The notes beneath the pieces were generated by a model. The model searched no databases. It was given only the letters and a program-made list of their open reading frames with translations, and was not told where the DNA came from. The position numbers were made by a program, and so were the translations under genes. From positions 1,699,001 through 1,763,000 of the forward strand of contig CM037474.1 of NCBI GenBank assembly GCA_021014325.1: a stretch of 64,000 nucleotides of DNA. Direction: 5' to 3'. Shown here in pieces: positions 12,670 through 23,225 of this stretch. This DNA comes from Plazaster borealis. Taxonomy: Eukaryota; Echinodermata; Asteroidea; Forcipulatida; Labidiasteridae. The stretch's first letter is position 1, and every line of letters begins with the position of its first letter.

Positions 12670-15613
12670 GTGGCTTCTTATATAGCGCACATATTCGTCA
12701 GTCAGTGACGCTCAAGGTGCTTTTAACGTTCATTATTTTCCTGCAAGGTATTGTGGAGCTACGTTTTTGAAGTATGAGACCAAGTCCTTTACATAGCACC
12801 ATGTAATGGTTTACAGGTGCTGTGGCGCAATATGCTGCGGATCAAACCAGGAACATAAGAAATGAGAATAAGAATGAATTAAATCTGTTTTCCCAAATAA
12901 ACAAAAGTTTGGTCAACCACTTAGTAATGGGTGACGTGTATATAATGCAAGGTTTTTAAGAATACAGAAATGAAGGCCTTAAAAACCCATTTTAACCCAA
13001 ATGACAAACATGTGCTGAGAAACGCAATGCTGGATGGCATTATGTATACGTTTTCAAACATTGTACTGCAGCATGGCTACCTCCTGCGTTACTAAAGGAA
13101 TTTGACGTCCGTAAGCCTTTATTAAGTGGTGCATTTTGACATTTGACAAGTTAATGGTATAGTGAAATCAAATATTTACTTCTTGTTCTCTGTAATCTCT
13201 CCTTTCAGCAGTGTCATAGTTTCCTGAATGCTGCTTCCCTCGATCATCTATGTCATTAAATCGACTCGGTCTGGAGCGATGTCGTCGCCGCTCTCTGGCT
13301 TGATTTCTTTCCCAGCTGTAGTCTTGCCCTCTAGAATACAAGACACCAGTGATATATTTAAACATGGTGAAATAATAATAATACAGCAGGCTTTAACATA
13401 AGCCGGCAACTCAGGGCTTATTTTATTATAGCGACTGGTCCCAAATAAAAAGCCCTCTATTTCAATGACGCATGCAGCTGACCGTTCAGGGGCCGCTCAG
13501 CACAGGAGACAAGCGTACTGTAATGGAGCTCAGTGCAACGATGGCCAGCAAGCACGGAGATTTGCATGCACAATAGGCAAACCATTGCAAGCCGACAGAT
13601 AAATGGGCCAGGGCCGTTCATATACGCACATGCAGACAATGTATTTGTTTTACAGAAACTACAGTTTGAATTGGCCAGAAATGCCCCCCCCCCCAAAAAA
13701 AGGTTCACCCTGCGGCCGGCGAGCACTTGGCAAATCATGTTATACGGTCGAGCGTCAACCATATTATAGGGACAGAATTCAATAGGGTAGGTACGTCTAG
13801 GGAAATAAGGATAATAAAATTTTGATTAATTATACTAAATTAGTGACTCCAGTATATGTTCTGTGCGATACCAACCAGTTGGCAGACTAAATTTAATTAA
13901 GTCTGGGTGTCTATATATTGTCAGTGAGCAGTAAGTAAGCAGATTCGTATACGTCACTGACACTCGCCCAGCTGACGACTTGTCTTGGCACTTCGTTGAG
14001 TTGTCTCACTGACGACTTGTCAACAGCTAGGACTTTAAGAAAGATTTACAGAAATTGCCAGATTTGCAGTTATTGCTTAATTTGGAGGTATACAAAAAAA
14101 GACGCCTGATCTAGCCATAATGCTTTTTAAAGTGATATTGCTTAGTTTAGCTAGCAACGCCGAATTAAGCAATGAGTTCATAGCTAAATCAAGAGGTATT
14201 GTAAGCAAATTTACTTCTGGTTGACGGTCAACTTCGGATGATAGGATGATGTTTTCAGAAATTTTCATGTATAAAATAAACTAAATACTGCTGCAACCTT
14301 TCTTACTTTAAATTAATAAACACCTGCACCCCGAGGTCCAAGTTTCAGCCAGCAAAGTACACAGGTATATTGATAATAATTGATGATTTTTCCACGGAAC
14401 AACGTGACACGGCACGCTGAAATCGCCACAGAAACAACTCGTGGGAACATAGTCAGAACACGGTATGTCATTCACGCGTGTATTCGGTGCGTCAGTTTGG
14501 GAGCCATACCCAGCCTGGCTGTAGACTAGTCTCCAGTCCCTCCTGTGATCGGATTAATTTTTGCATGCGCGGGTTTTTTTTTTGGTGAGAGCAGAACGTG
14601 TACTGCTTCCTATCGGTGCGGTGTGTAGAGTAGTTTGCGCAAATCATGGATGGATTTAGCAAAACAACAGAGGGTGGGCGTCATGTGAAGACCTAGCTGT
14701 GCACAGTGTGAAGGTCGTCCAGAGCCTGAGGTCGTCACATGACGCCCGCCCTCTGTTGTTTTGCTAAATCCATCTTACCCGTATAATAATGGAATGGTCA
14801 AAACACGGTTTTAAGGCCAAGATGGCGTCCGACCGCACTCCGTGTAAGATCGGTTTTTTTTCTGGTTAAAAATTCAGTCTTTTCGTGAAGTTATGCCATT
14901 GCATTTTTTTAATATTACATAGTACACATTTTTCTAATATATCCTTGGTTTATTTTCTGTTTTTGAGGTAGTTGAAACTTGTTGACGGCACTCTGGACTT
15001 GTTGTCGGCGTTGTCGGCGAGTTGTCGGCTTTTAGTAGGACCGTTGATGAGTTGTCTGACCTGTCGAGTGTCGAGTGTCGAGTTGTCTGAACTTCATTCA
15101 CTCCCGTTGTAATGCTATGGAGGAATCCAACCTGGGCCGGCTACATCGCTGGTAAAATATTCACTGCCTTTTTCAAGCCGTTTTGTAATTATTTTAAATT
15201 ATCAATGTGCAAATGTTTTCACCTTTTTGATGAATGTTGCATTATTGTTGGACTTTTAAATTAATATTTTACTTTTTAAAATTCTCTCGAACAAGTAGTA
15301 AATGCATTAATTGTTGACATTTCTAACACTAACAGACAAAAAGTTTGGGATATTGACGGAGAAATAGTAGAGGTCGTGGTCGTTTCAGTCTCAGCCGAAA
15401 TGCGTTTCAATGTTTCAAGCAACCAACAACGAATAACATTCATTACAAAAAGTAACACAACAATGCAAAACTCCACAGAGTCCATGTTTAAGTAATACAA
15501 GTGTTAATCTTTAAACACAAATTTCAAATTATTTACCGATCTCTTCTGGTATCAGCCTGCTCCCCTGCCATCTCTCTTTGTTGAGCTAGGTACTGATTTA
15601 TTTCCAGCTCCAT
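246..15613 (-). CDS. RBM5/RBM10: RBM5/RBM10-type RNA-binding splicing regulator, 3' end outside window
   Basis: Exons in gene order: 15537-15613, 13180-13330, 12292-12609, 11616-11685, 10641-10714, 8147-8230, 7765-7825, 6796-6837, 5951-6175, 5591-5673, 4493-4769, 4238-4293, 3532-3819, 3073-3222, 1923-2117, 952-1092, and probably 246-326. Phase holds at every join, giving 764 codons to 952. Residues 77-165 are an Arg/Ser/Asp-rich RS-like region. RRM1 is about 166-245, with RNP2 VMLKGL and RNP1 RGFAFVEF. A RanBP2 zinc finger starts at about 254 (WFCSQC, ten residues, CFKC). RRM2 is about 293-375 ([14 protein letters not shown], last strand VSVHF). The OCRE aromatic repeat is about 627-675 ([13 protein letters not shown], then [14 protein letters not shown]). 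The [11 protein letters not shown] and AADAGFAML blocks are family signatures. Human RBM5 and RBM10 are nuclear spliceosome-associated regulators of 3' splice-site choice. Their C2H2 finger and G-patch are absent here, so the gene continues past position 1. The exon 5 donor is weak (GTTCCG). RBM5 and RBM10 cannot be told apart by eye. Confidence 0.93.
1325..1906 (+). repeat. Composite of two SINE-1 copies
   Basis: Two tRNA-derived copies lie together. The first (1325-1465) is truncated but keeps a B box (GTTCGAATCC). The second begins near 1470 with an A box (GTGGCTGAGCGG) and a B-box-like GTTTGAATCC, and runs to a tail with GGCGCTTTGAGG and an ATT-rich end near 1900. Unrelated sequence at about 1620-1740 seems to interrupt the second copy. 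Both lie in the RBM5/10 intron between exons 16 and 15. Confidence 0.7.
2305..2663. mobile_element. Degenerate TTAA-type MITE
   Basis: The left end reads TTTAAAGGGTGTG with a nearby ACGTTGG. The right end reads ACAAATGTTGTCCGCATGC followed by TTTAA. The inner sequence around 2540-2640 (GACCGATTGAGCC, then TTGTTATTTCATG and ATACTGGTCTTTGATGGTTA) is a diverged version of the family seen intact at 19358, 51202 and other sites. It lies in an RBM5/10 intron. Confidence 0.6.
5221..5286. repeat. Half copy of the GCTTAAGCAGC foldback repeat
   Basis: This matches one arm of the dispersed repeat whose fuller copies are at 47966-48138 and 50082-50271. The shared end is GCTTAAGCAGCTCT followed by a GAAATTGGGCC terminus. 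Confidence 0.6.
5763..5841 (-). repeat. tRNA-like SINE head or tRNA pseudogene
   Basis: On the minus strand an A box (TTAGCTCAGTTGG) and a B box (GGTTCAAATCCC) are spaced as in a tRNA. The acceptor and T stems do not pair cleanly, so it is not called as a functional tRNA. It lies in the RBM5/10 intron between exons 9 and 10. Confidence 0.55.
6605..6725. repeat. GCTTAAGCAGC-family foldback repeat, partial
   Basis: The sequence keeps the CACAACATAATTTG, ACCAGAATAAGGTTACCAGC and TGACTGGTATC blocks shared with the copy at 50082-50271. It lies in the RBM5/10 intron between exons 9 and 8. Confidence 0.6.
7408..7596 (-). repeat. SINE-1 copy, truncated
   Basis: The minus strand shows the tRNA-like head at the high-coordinate end (TTGGCCGAGCAG). 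The body blocks CACAAGTG and GACGTAAAGC, and the ACGTGCATTACACAAC-like block, are shared with the full copies at 44899-45331 and 61461-61829. The B box is diverged. It lies in the RBM5/10 intron between exons 7 and 6. Confidence 0.65.
8018..8098. repeat. Short imperfect foldback
   Basis: The arms carry AGCTCCC with TGGAAAGTTGATAAACT on the left and AGTTTGTCAACTTCCA with GGGAGCT on the right, around a short GC-containing loop. This is MITE-like. It lies just downstream of RBM5/10 exon 6, in the following intron. Confidence 0.5.
9161..9436. mobile_element. Foldback MITE with TTAA ends
   Basis: Two arms of about 125 bp are inverted copies of each other. The left end is TTTAAAGAGGAAGGGAAATG and the right end is the reverse, ending CCTCTTTAAA, around a small loop near 9295. 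TTAA at both ends suggests a TTAA target duplication. A diverged arm recurs near 30100-30260. It lies in RBM5/10 intron 5, between exons 5 and 6. Confidence 0.75.
9843..10090. mobile_element. Near-perfect 248-bp foldback element
   Basis: The two arms are about 120 bp each. The outer ends are AAGAAGTAACTATAAAT and its inverse. The inner ends are CAGTATACTCTG and CAGAGTATACTG around an 8-nt loop at 9963-9970. The arms differ at only a few places. A diverged single arm is seen at about 17331-17390. In RBM5/10 pre-mRNA this would fold into a long hairpin. Confidence 0.8.
10091..10184. repeat. GCTTAAGCAGC-family repeat, half copy
   Basis: It directly abuts the 248-bp foldback and shares ATGGTATTTTGGCTGGTAAC and CTATGAAATTGGGC with the copies at 18211 and 47966. 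Confidence 0.55.
12636..12852 (-). repeat. SINE-1 3' portion with AAT tail
   Basis: Plus-strand text starts with an (AAT)n run, then GTGGCTTCTTATATAGCGC, and matches 44899-45090 almost base for base. On the minus strand this is the SINE tail ending in GCGCTATATAAG plus ATT repeats. The tRNA head is missing. It lies in RBM5/10 intron 2, between exons 2 and 3, close to exon 3. Confidence 0.7.
13008..13110. repeat. Dispersed repeat, also at 48425-48535
   Basis: Shared blocks are ACATGTGCTGAGAAACGCAA, GCTGGATGGCA and CAGCATGGC, with two similar arms in inverse orientation. This suggests a decayed foldback element. Confidence 0.5.
14649..14774. mobile_element. 126-bp foldback with about 42-bp arms
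   Basis: The left arm starts GATGGATTTAGCAAAACAAC. The right arm (14732-14774) is its inverse, ending GTTTTGCTAAATCCATC, with an unpaired centre of about 40 bp. Arm identity is high. It lies in RBM5/10 intron 1. Confidence 0.75.
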
Positions 15614-17552
15614 ATTGATGGATAAAAGTGGCAAAATGCCCAATTTTTTGAAGACAAACTTTTAACAATCGTCACCTCATCGTCGAAAGTGGCTGAAAAT
15701 ATGTAAGTACGCGTGCGCGCGCACACATTTCGCGCATGTGTCATTTGCGATCACATAAAAAAAAAATAGTTTGTTGTCGCAGATTCCTTGCATAATTGTA
15801 CTTTAATTTCAAACAAAAACTAAACCTGTAATTATACAAAAAAAAATGTGTATAAACTATATGAAATGCACCAACAACAAATACATGCGTAAAGCTGATA
15901 TAAATAAAACGAAGTATTACGGTAAAAAATAAAAGACTGGCAAAGTTAGTGAAAATAATACACAAACGTTGCGTTGCCCATTTATTTTTCCTTCCCCTCC
16001 ATGCTCTACTTCCTTCCTCCTCCATGCATGGTGTCAGTGACAGTCAATCAATTTGCTCGCATAATTACCTTAACATGTTCAAGACCTCAAATCTATTGGC
16101 AAACATGATTTATTAGTTTATTACTTCATTTAAAATTTACCCAGTCAGTTTCCCTTGTGGTTTATTATTTGATAACTTTTATTTTGTTCAGTACTTCTTT
16201 AGAAGCTTCAGAGTGATACGAGTAACAATTTTTCTTTTTGCACAAAAATTGCCACGGGATTCTTATCGACCCCGCGCTCCGAGTCATCCCTGTAAATTGC
16301 GTGTGCAGACAAGAGTGAACCACTGGGGACGAGCGAATTCCGTGAGAACGAGATGAATTGTATGATTGCACACTTAGGCCGGGTGAGGGCGCTCGTCTAG
16401 TTCTTTGCTTCTCTGCACTATCTACAGTGCAGCTTGCTAGTGCTCATCATCTTCTCATCTTCGTCAGAAACTTTGCAGCAAAAAGGTTAGGTTTGGTGCA
16501 GAGTGGATGAGATAGTGACAGGATAAAAATCACAAAGATAAGACATTAATCTAATAATATATAGAGGTAAGTAAACTATGTATGTCATCATTTTACTTTC
16601 ACTTCAGTAAACTCTTCATTTCAACTAAACTACTGTTCAATTCGAATCCCCCCACACCCATCCCCAGCATGCCCAGAGCAGCGGGGGGGGGGGGGGAGTG
16701 CCAGACTCAGATGAGTCTAAAATTTGGAAGGGGTGGAAAACGAGTCGCAAGAAAATGTTTTTTGGGGTGAGCAATCAAATAGCTGAGCTCCAATGTATAA
16801 AGAACGTAAAAGTAGGAATGAAGTGATTAATTTTTTAAAATAAAATTAGGCTAACTCTTTTAAATTAAAGTCAAGGTCAATCAAAGGGGGTATGTCAAAC
16901 AAATGGTCAACTTAAGTTTTACTTCTAGGAAGTTTGTTTCGCTATCTTCTTGTGGAGACGATAGCATTAGCAGAATGAACCTCATCATACTTCGTATATG
17001 GTTCTAGGAGTAGTCGACTTCAATCAAGACAATCAATGGTATTTCTTGTAATAATTAAATATAGTCTAGTCATGGTAGTGGAGAAAGCTGAGAATAAGAT
17101 CAGTAATTTCGTAGTTGCGACAATTGTAACCCTCCATCAACTATGATAATATGGGTCAAGTCTTCTTCCCTTGGTTACAACCCTGTGGTCGAAGATCATC
17201 AGAGTATCTAGAAGTTTATGATTATTGCAACGAACTATGTGGAGAGTGTTTTTTGTTTAGCAAAGTTTGTTAAAGGAATTTAAGAAGTGACGTATTTTTA
17301 AGACTAAATAGCAATTTAGTGAACTTGTTGGTACAAACCATGTGTAAATCTCTAATTTTAGGAGGAATGTGGCTCTGAGAAGAGCTGTATTGTACTCTGC
17401 TTCTGATGGCGTGATACTCTGGCTATGGGGAAGTCCCTGAACAAACTAAGTCCGAACAATGGGTGAACTAGTTTGCTCAATTTACAAACATGAATGTGAA
17501 ATAATTTAAAATAATTCCACTTGTTTTCTCTGAAGGCCTTGCTTAGTCGGAG
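15614..17552. other. Divergent intergenic region between RBM5/10 and TIMMDC1
   Basis: About 1.9 kb separates two start codons that point away from each other. Near the RBM5/10 start there is an alternating purine-pyrimidine tract at about 15708-15740 (GTGCGCGCGCAC). A 15-base G run lies at about 16681. A diverged foldback arm is at 17331-17390. No TATA box is obvious, and I see no further gene. Confidence 0.6.
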
Positions 17553-20500
17553 ATGAATCAAACGAATGAGTGCAGCGCTGATGAACCCCAGGAGGAAAGA
17601 AAAGAAACAGGATGGGACAGGGTGAAGGAAGCGTACACGTATGAGTAAGTTTATTATCTAGAAAATAAGACTGGACTGGACACTTTGCCTTACAGACTTG
17701 AGATGTGGTTTGAAACATGCCCCCAGTTGGGACTTGTTCTTCAGAGATTAAACAAAATTTTAATGACTCTTCACACTAAATACTAACACTACAGCTGTTG
17801 CAGTTCAGACATTCTCAAGTGCACTCTTGGTAGTAGTACTATATCCCATAAAGAGGGCGCTAGATAGATCCTGTTACGGTTAACATAAGAGAACTGAGAG
17901 TACCTTAAAAGTTTGGAGCGCACTCGATAATGTCGGAATCGCTACCCAGGGGTTAATATTTAGTGCCTTCTTCACACAAACATTTGCTTTTGTATTTCTG
18001 AACGGCAGCAAAGACAATAGATACCTACCTCGTGAGCTGCATGAGATAATACTGATGTCATTTCTGGGGATGGCCGCAGGTTACGTCTATGGTGGTGTCC
18101 CTGCATCCAGACACGCCCGAGAACGTTTCATACAAAAGAGCAATGCAGCAATCTACAGCAGTAGACTCGAAGCAACGGTAAGTCAGTCAAAGAAAAGACA
18201 TTGACCTAGTTTTATGGAGCTGCTGAAGCAGAAAGTATTGCTGAACAGTTTTCTGCTGAGCAGAAATGAGCAGGATACCAGTCGTGAGATACCATGTGAG
18301 ATGGTATTTTGGCTGGTAACCTTTTATCTGGTAAGCATAATTTTGGTTGTGCTTAGCAGCTCTAAGAAATAGGTGCTATGTTTTGTTTTTGTAAGCAATC
18401 TAAAGGTCACCATCTCAGAACTGGTTCTTTTTTGGGTGTTGTCCCAAATGTTATGGAACCACCCAAGCCCAGGCACTCTGAAGTTGTTCCGGGTGATAAA
18501 AACCATCCACTGTAAGCTAGTTTAGAAACATTTGGCAGATATACACGTCATCCGACGTCATCCATTCTCTTTTATTTTCCAATGCACAGGGGGCTTCCTA
18601 TAATGCAGGCACAAGGGGCCTCATTCGCTACGGATATCGTTGGGGGTGGAGGACAGCCATGTTGGCAACAGGCTTCCAGTAAGTAACTGTGTATTCTGCC
18701 TATGCTTTGGTTTTTAAATTGTATAAATTTGATACTTCAAATAAGTCAACTATTTACCAGTCATTTCATAGCGTGTCGTGGCCAAGTGATCTGGAGCATT
18801 GAACTCAAGTTCTGGTGGCTGAGTCATCAGGGTATGGGTTCGAATCCCGGTCATGACACTTGTGTTCTTAGGCTAGACACTTAACTATAATTGCTTCTCA
18901 TCATTCAGAAGTAAATGGGTACCTGCGAGGGTAGAGATTGTTGATGTGAATGATTAGCAATCAGTGTGCCAATTTGGCTGCCGGTGCTGCATGCTCCTAA
19001 GGAGTTAAGATGGTTTCCTTGACTGCTTTAGGCCCAAATGAACAAGGGTAGTAAGGCACTTCAATACAATGATTTTGAACGGCGCCTGATAAATGCATAT
19101 TATTATTATTACTATAAAAGTGGATGGAAGATTTTTATTTTGTTTCGTTATGAAAACTTTTGTGTTACATTCAACTTTATCATAAAGCGTATTGCGAAAT
19201 GGAGGTCTTGGTTGATTTGTATTATAATCTTTGTTGTTTTGGAATTGTTTTCACAGTGGAATCAGTACATGCCTTGGTTTGTACAGGGACAAGCAAGACT
19301 TAACAAATTATGTATCAGCTGCAGGTAAGTTTTAACAAATTACAGTTACCTGCAGGATTAAAGGCACTGTACACGTTTGGTAATTACTCAAAATATATAT
19401 TAGCATAAAAACTTACTTGGTAACGAGCAACGGAGAGCTGTTCATAGTATGAAACATTGTGAGAAACAACTCCATCTGAACTAACGTATTTTTCGAGAAA
19501 GAGGTAATTTCTCACTAAAATAATAAAAGACTTCAGGCCTGAAGCCTTTTATTCTTATCTGAAAGCACACAAATTTGTTCAACAAGGGTGTTTTTTCTTT
19601 CATCATTTTCTTGCAACTTCGATGACCAATTGAGCCCAAATTTTCACAGGCTTGTTATTTTATGCATATGTTGGGATACACCAAGTGAGAACACTGGTCT
19701 TTGACAATTACCAAACGTGTTCAGTGCTTTTAAGTAAAGCTTCACTGTTACATTATGAAAACGAATGCTGGTGATGTGTGTCCATTGACCAAGTTTGGTT
19801 CAAATTGGCCAAAGAGATATGGACGCTTTATTATTGGTCATGTGACAGACGGTTGAATGAGTACAATATTATGTTACAATTGGCCAATATAAACAGGCGA
19901 TTACATAATTTTTCCCTCTCATAAATTCTGCCATTGTCAGAGTGTGGGTTTGGATCCCAGTCATAGCACCTGTGTCCTAAAGGAAGACACTTAACTATAA
20001 TTGTTTTGTTTTTTCGGATTGGACATTAAGCCGCTGGTCCAAGTTGTCATATAATGCACGTAAAAGAACTGAGTACACATATCGTTATTAAGAGGGGGTT
20101 TGCCCCGGGGTTTCTGGCATGGTTGGCTGCAGATTGTGCCACATCAACTTGTAAACCCTTACAAGGTGCTGTATAAATGGGTCTCATAACTCAAATACAG
20201 CTTTGCATAACTGTCGTAAAAATAATGAGCGCTTTGAGATGCCTGTCGGGTGTGATCAAACACTAAATAAGAACTGCATAATCTTGTTAAAGCATTCATC
20301 TTAGTTCTACAAACAGAACCACGGGCAGATGTTTTCTTTCTTCTTTTACAAATTTAAATTATGTGATTTTAATTATTTCTACCTTTCCCCTACAGCCATC
20401 ACAGGTTCCTTGTACAGATTTAACTTAGGACTGAGGGGGTTAGTTGGGGGAGCGTTTGTAGGAGTGCTTGTTGGGTAAGTCCAGTTTGTTACTTCAGTTT

Positions 20501-21741
20501 TTGTTTCGTTAAGAAATAATATTTGTTCAAATTGAATGGTCAGACATTAGGAAGGTTTACTGTACTGTGTGGATTCCTTGCCGGCTGGCATAGTATATCT
20601 ATCATTCAATACCAGTGGATGATATTGAATGGTCACACAGTAGGAGGGTTGACTGTGTACTGTGAAGATGCATTCACCACATAATATCATATTGCAGACT
20701 TGATGAGTTTATCGGTCATTCAAAACCAGTGGATGTTATTGAATGGTCACACAGTAGGAGGGTTGACTCTTTACTTTGTAGATGCATTCGCCACATGATA
20801 CCATATTGCAGACTGGATAAGTTTATCTTTTATTCAAAACCACAGTGGATAATATTGAATGGTCAGACAGTAGGAAGGTTGACTGTTGTTTTTTGTAGAT
20901 GCATTTATCGAAATGATATCATATTGCAGGCTGGCATAGTTTATCTACAATTCATAAGTTACCTATCATTTAAAACCACAGCGGATGATATTGAATGGTC
21001 AGACATTAGGGGATTTTCTTTTTAATAAACTTCTCTGCAAAAAAATCGAGAAGGTAATTCTTCATAACATTTCTTTGGTTTGACAGACTTCCAGCTGGAC
21101 TTGCTCTAATGGGCATCCAGAAAATGCAAGGGGAGACATTTTTAGAAAAAAACAAACGACATCGCAGGGAGGCAGCAGAAGACAGACAGAAAGAATTGTA
21201 AGTAAACCGAGATTAAGTCACAGGACACACTTTTTGCTGGCCTGAATGTCATAAAGGTCCGAATACAAGAATACGTCAAAATTATTAATGGCCTCCTGTT
21301 TCGACCCCAGCAGAGTCTTTCTCAAAGGCTAAATGACAACACAACATACTATATACAAGTACATTTGTATTTATTAGAAGCAATCAGGTGACAAAATAGT
21401 GAAAGGAAAGGAGCAGAATGCAGTCAGGAAACAAGACATTAACAAAGACTTTGCTAGGGTGGGAACGCGAGGCCTTAAACCATTTTCGTTCTTCCTTTTT
21501 TTTTGGGGGGGGGGTGGTAAATAATCGTATAAATGGGCCATTGTGCAGTCTAAGAAGTGTGAATTTACACCTGTGTGGCTGACATATTATGGAATTTCCT
21601 ACCCCACTCTTAATTTATTGTTGCATCTCTCTCCTGTATATCTGTTGCAGATTACTGAGGAGACAGATAACACCACTACTGCTAGACAACATGGAGGAAA
21701 GACTAAATCAGGCCAGAAGTACAGGCACAACCTCCAGTTGA
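17553..21741 (+). CDS. TIMMDC1: TIMMDC1, mitochondrial complex I assembly factor
   Basis: Exons are 17553-17644, 18009-18177, 18590-18678, 19257-19324, 20396-20474, 21087-21197 and 21651-21741. All joins are in phase and give 232 aa ending in TGA. The order of blocks follows human TIMMDC1: an N-terminal GWDRVKEAY, a first hydrophobic segment at about 44-62 (AAGYVYGGVPA), TRGLIRYGYRWGWRTAM, a glycine-rich pair of helices (TGSLYRFNLGLRGLVGG, then VGVLVGLPAGL), and a charged C-terminal region. The family resembles TIM17/22/23 proteins and sits in the inner mitochondrial membrane, helping assemble the membrane arm of complex I. It is about 50 residues shorter than the human protein, mainly at both ends. 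An in-frame TAG precedes the ATG. A candidate AATAAA is at 22220-22225. It lies head to head with RBM5/10 and converges on twinfilin. Confidence 0.93.
18211..18370. repeat. GCTTAAGCAGC-family foldback repeat
   Basis: The inverse arms meet around ATGGTATTTTGGCTGGTAAC. The ends read TATGGAGCTGCTGAAGCAG and GCTTAGCAGCTCTAAG. It lies in TIMMDC1 intron 2. Confidence 0.65.
18771..19110 (+). repeat. SINE-1, near full length
   Basis: The tRNA-derived head starts GTGTCGTGGCCAAGTG (A box), with a B box GGTTCGAATCCC. The body has CACTTGTGTTCTTAGGC and AAATGGGTACCTGCGAGG. The tail has GCGCCTGATAAATGC and an ATT run. It lies in TIMMDC1 intron 3. Confidence 0.8.
19358..19733. mobile_element. TTAA MITE family A, full-length copy
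   Basis: TTAA lies at both ends, followed inward by AGGCACTGTACACGTTTGG and its degraded inverse. Internal landmarks are AACGGAGAGCTGTTCATAG, a central pair of inverse arms, and TTGGGATACACCAAGTGAG. No ORF is present. It lies in TIMMDC1 intron 4. Confidence 0.8.
20533..21014 (+). repeat. Tandem repeat, units of about 115-130 bp
   Basis: The phrase ATATTGAATGGTCA recurs near 20625, 20740, 20850 and 20990, each time followed by CAGTAGGAGGGTTGACT or a variant, with a partial unit at 20533. Each unit also contains TGCATT and ATATTGCAG. It fills most of TIMMDC1 intron 5. A single inverted copy of the core lies at 33385-33425, in a twinfilin intron. Confidence 0.8.
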
Positions 21742-22284
21742 TGAAGCTTGTATTTTGGTTGGTCGCAGTGTGCCGCCCACTCTAGCACTTGACTAGGTTT
21801 TTGGAGAAACAGGACTTCCACTTGTGGAACTTCTTATGAACTCTTTATGAACTGCCAGATGACTGGATTTATGGAGTCGTGTGTAATGCTGAAGCTAGGA
21901 TTGTGTGCCGTTGTGTATTGCTACCACTGGACCTTATGCATTGACGTCATCCAGCCGCCATCTTAGCAGTAAACAAATAATGAAACAATGGATATGCACA
22001 GAATTGTACGTGCCGTGCACAGGTGGGCCAGTGAGCGTCCTTCTTTTGACCTTTACGTGAGGGCGCCCTACTCAAATGATGTCATGTGCATAAGGTCTAT
22101 TCAGAAGCATCGGGGATAAGCCTCTTCCATAGGGTGCTTGGTTTGTCTCCCTGATGTACTTGGGATTTTTCCCTGGAGAGAACTGCTCTAAATCTTTAAT
22201 ATCATAATATTTTTTTGGTAATAAAACCAAGGGGTCCTAAATAAGATACCAGTGTACAGAAGATGATAAAGAATATCAGTTGTA

Positions 22285-22440
22285 GATGTGCGAGGTAAAG
22301 CCCAACTGGGTAAAGCCCAACTGGGGAAACCCATGTAATCAGGTAGGGACTGAGAACCCAATCCACATGTAAGGCTTAGGTCAGAAGTGGGAATCGAACC
22401 AGGATCCAAAGCTCAGGTGAAATGCTGGAAGAAACAACTA
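22285..22440 (-). repeat. SINE-2 remnant
   Basis: Minus-strand landmarks GGTTCGATTCCC, CAGTCCCTACCTGA and TTTCCCCAGTTGGGC match the better copy at 28465-28650. The head is degraded. Confidence 0.55.
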
Positions 22441-23124
22441 AGTTAACCTGACTGCATCTGATAAATACAATATCTCTGAGAAACAAGATTCTCCTAAATC
22501 GGGGCTCAAAATAATGTTAGCACAGGTGCAGTAACCCCAAAACTGAACAAGTTGAAGACTATTAAAGATTTCTGCCAAATTTTAATACTTGGGGCTCACC
22601 GAAAAATTGTTCTAAATAAATTTTGTAATTTGTAACTTTTGAAAAAATAATTACATTTTTTAAAACACATTTGAGTGAAAAGTTGACAATAAATAATTTG
22701 TTCAGTTAAACCACTTTTTGTTCAGGAAATGTATTTATTTTACATGTTCACTTAAGAAATCCTCAACACACAAATGGTAGAAAGGTCCGATATATAAAAA
22801 TCCCTTCAAATTTTATGAAAATCCAATGAACAGAACAACTTTGAAGTTGGAAATGTTGATGGCACAAAATGAAGCTTTGGTATTTCAAAGAGGCGTTGGC
22901 CTATACCAAATTTCATGGCACTGCTTATAATGACAGTCGACAGTCGCCATTCTCAGACTTTCTAAGTGCGGAGTCTCACCCCTGAAGGTCAAGAGGCCAT
23001 CAAATTACAGGCCGGTCAAACCATTATGATTGGTGGTATTTGCACATGAATTTGTCCGTACTATTTCTGTCGAACAGATCGACCCCTTGTGTCATGAGTA
23101 TGGCACAATGGTGAAAAATGGTAA

Positions 23125-23225
23125 CTCAACAACCCAAACTGTTGGACTCTGATTATGGTGGTATGTCTGATCACATGTAAAGCATAATCAGCTTACTAGT
23201 GCAGTCCTCAGTCCAACAGAATGAA
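23125..23225. repeat. Dispersed foldback-like repeat, also near 60095-60215
   Basis: Both copies run from TTGGACTCTG through TTATGGTGGTA and GCATAATCAG or GCATGATCAG to CAACAGAAT and CATGCAGTTGG. TTGGACTCTG and CAGTCCAACAG form short inverse ends. Confidence 0.6.

Noticed and set aside
12324..12770. Additional frames across RBM5/10 exon 3
   Set aside because: The Arg/Asp-rich coding repeat keeps other frames open; only the frame with RRM1 continuity fits the flanking exons.
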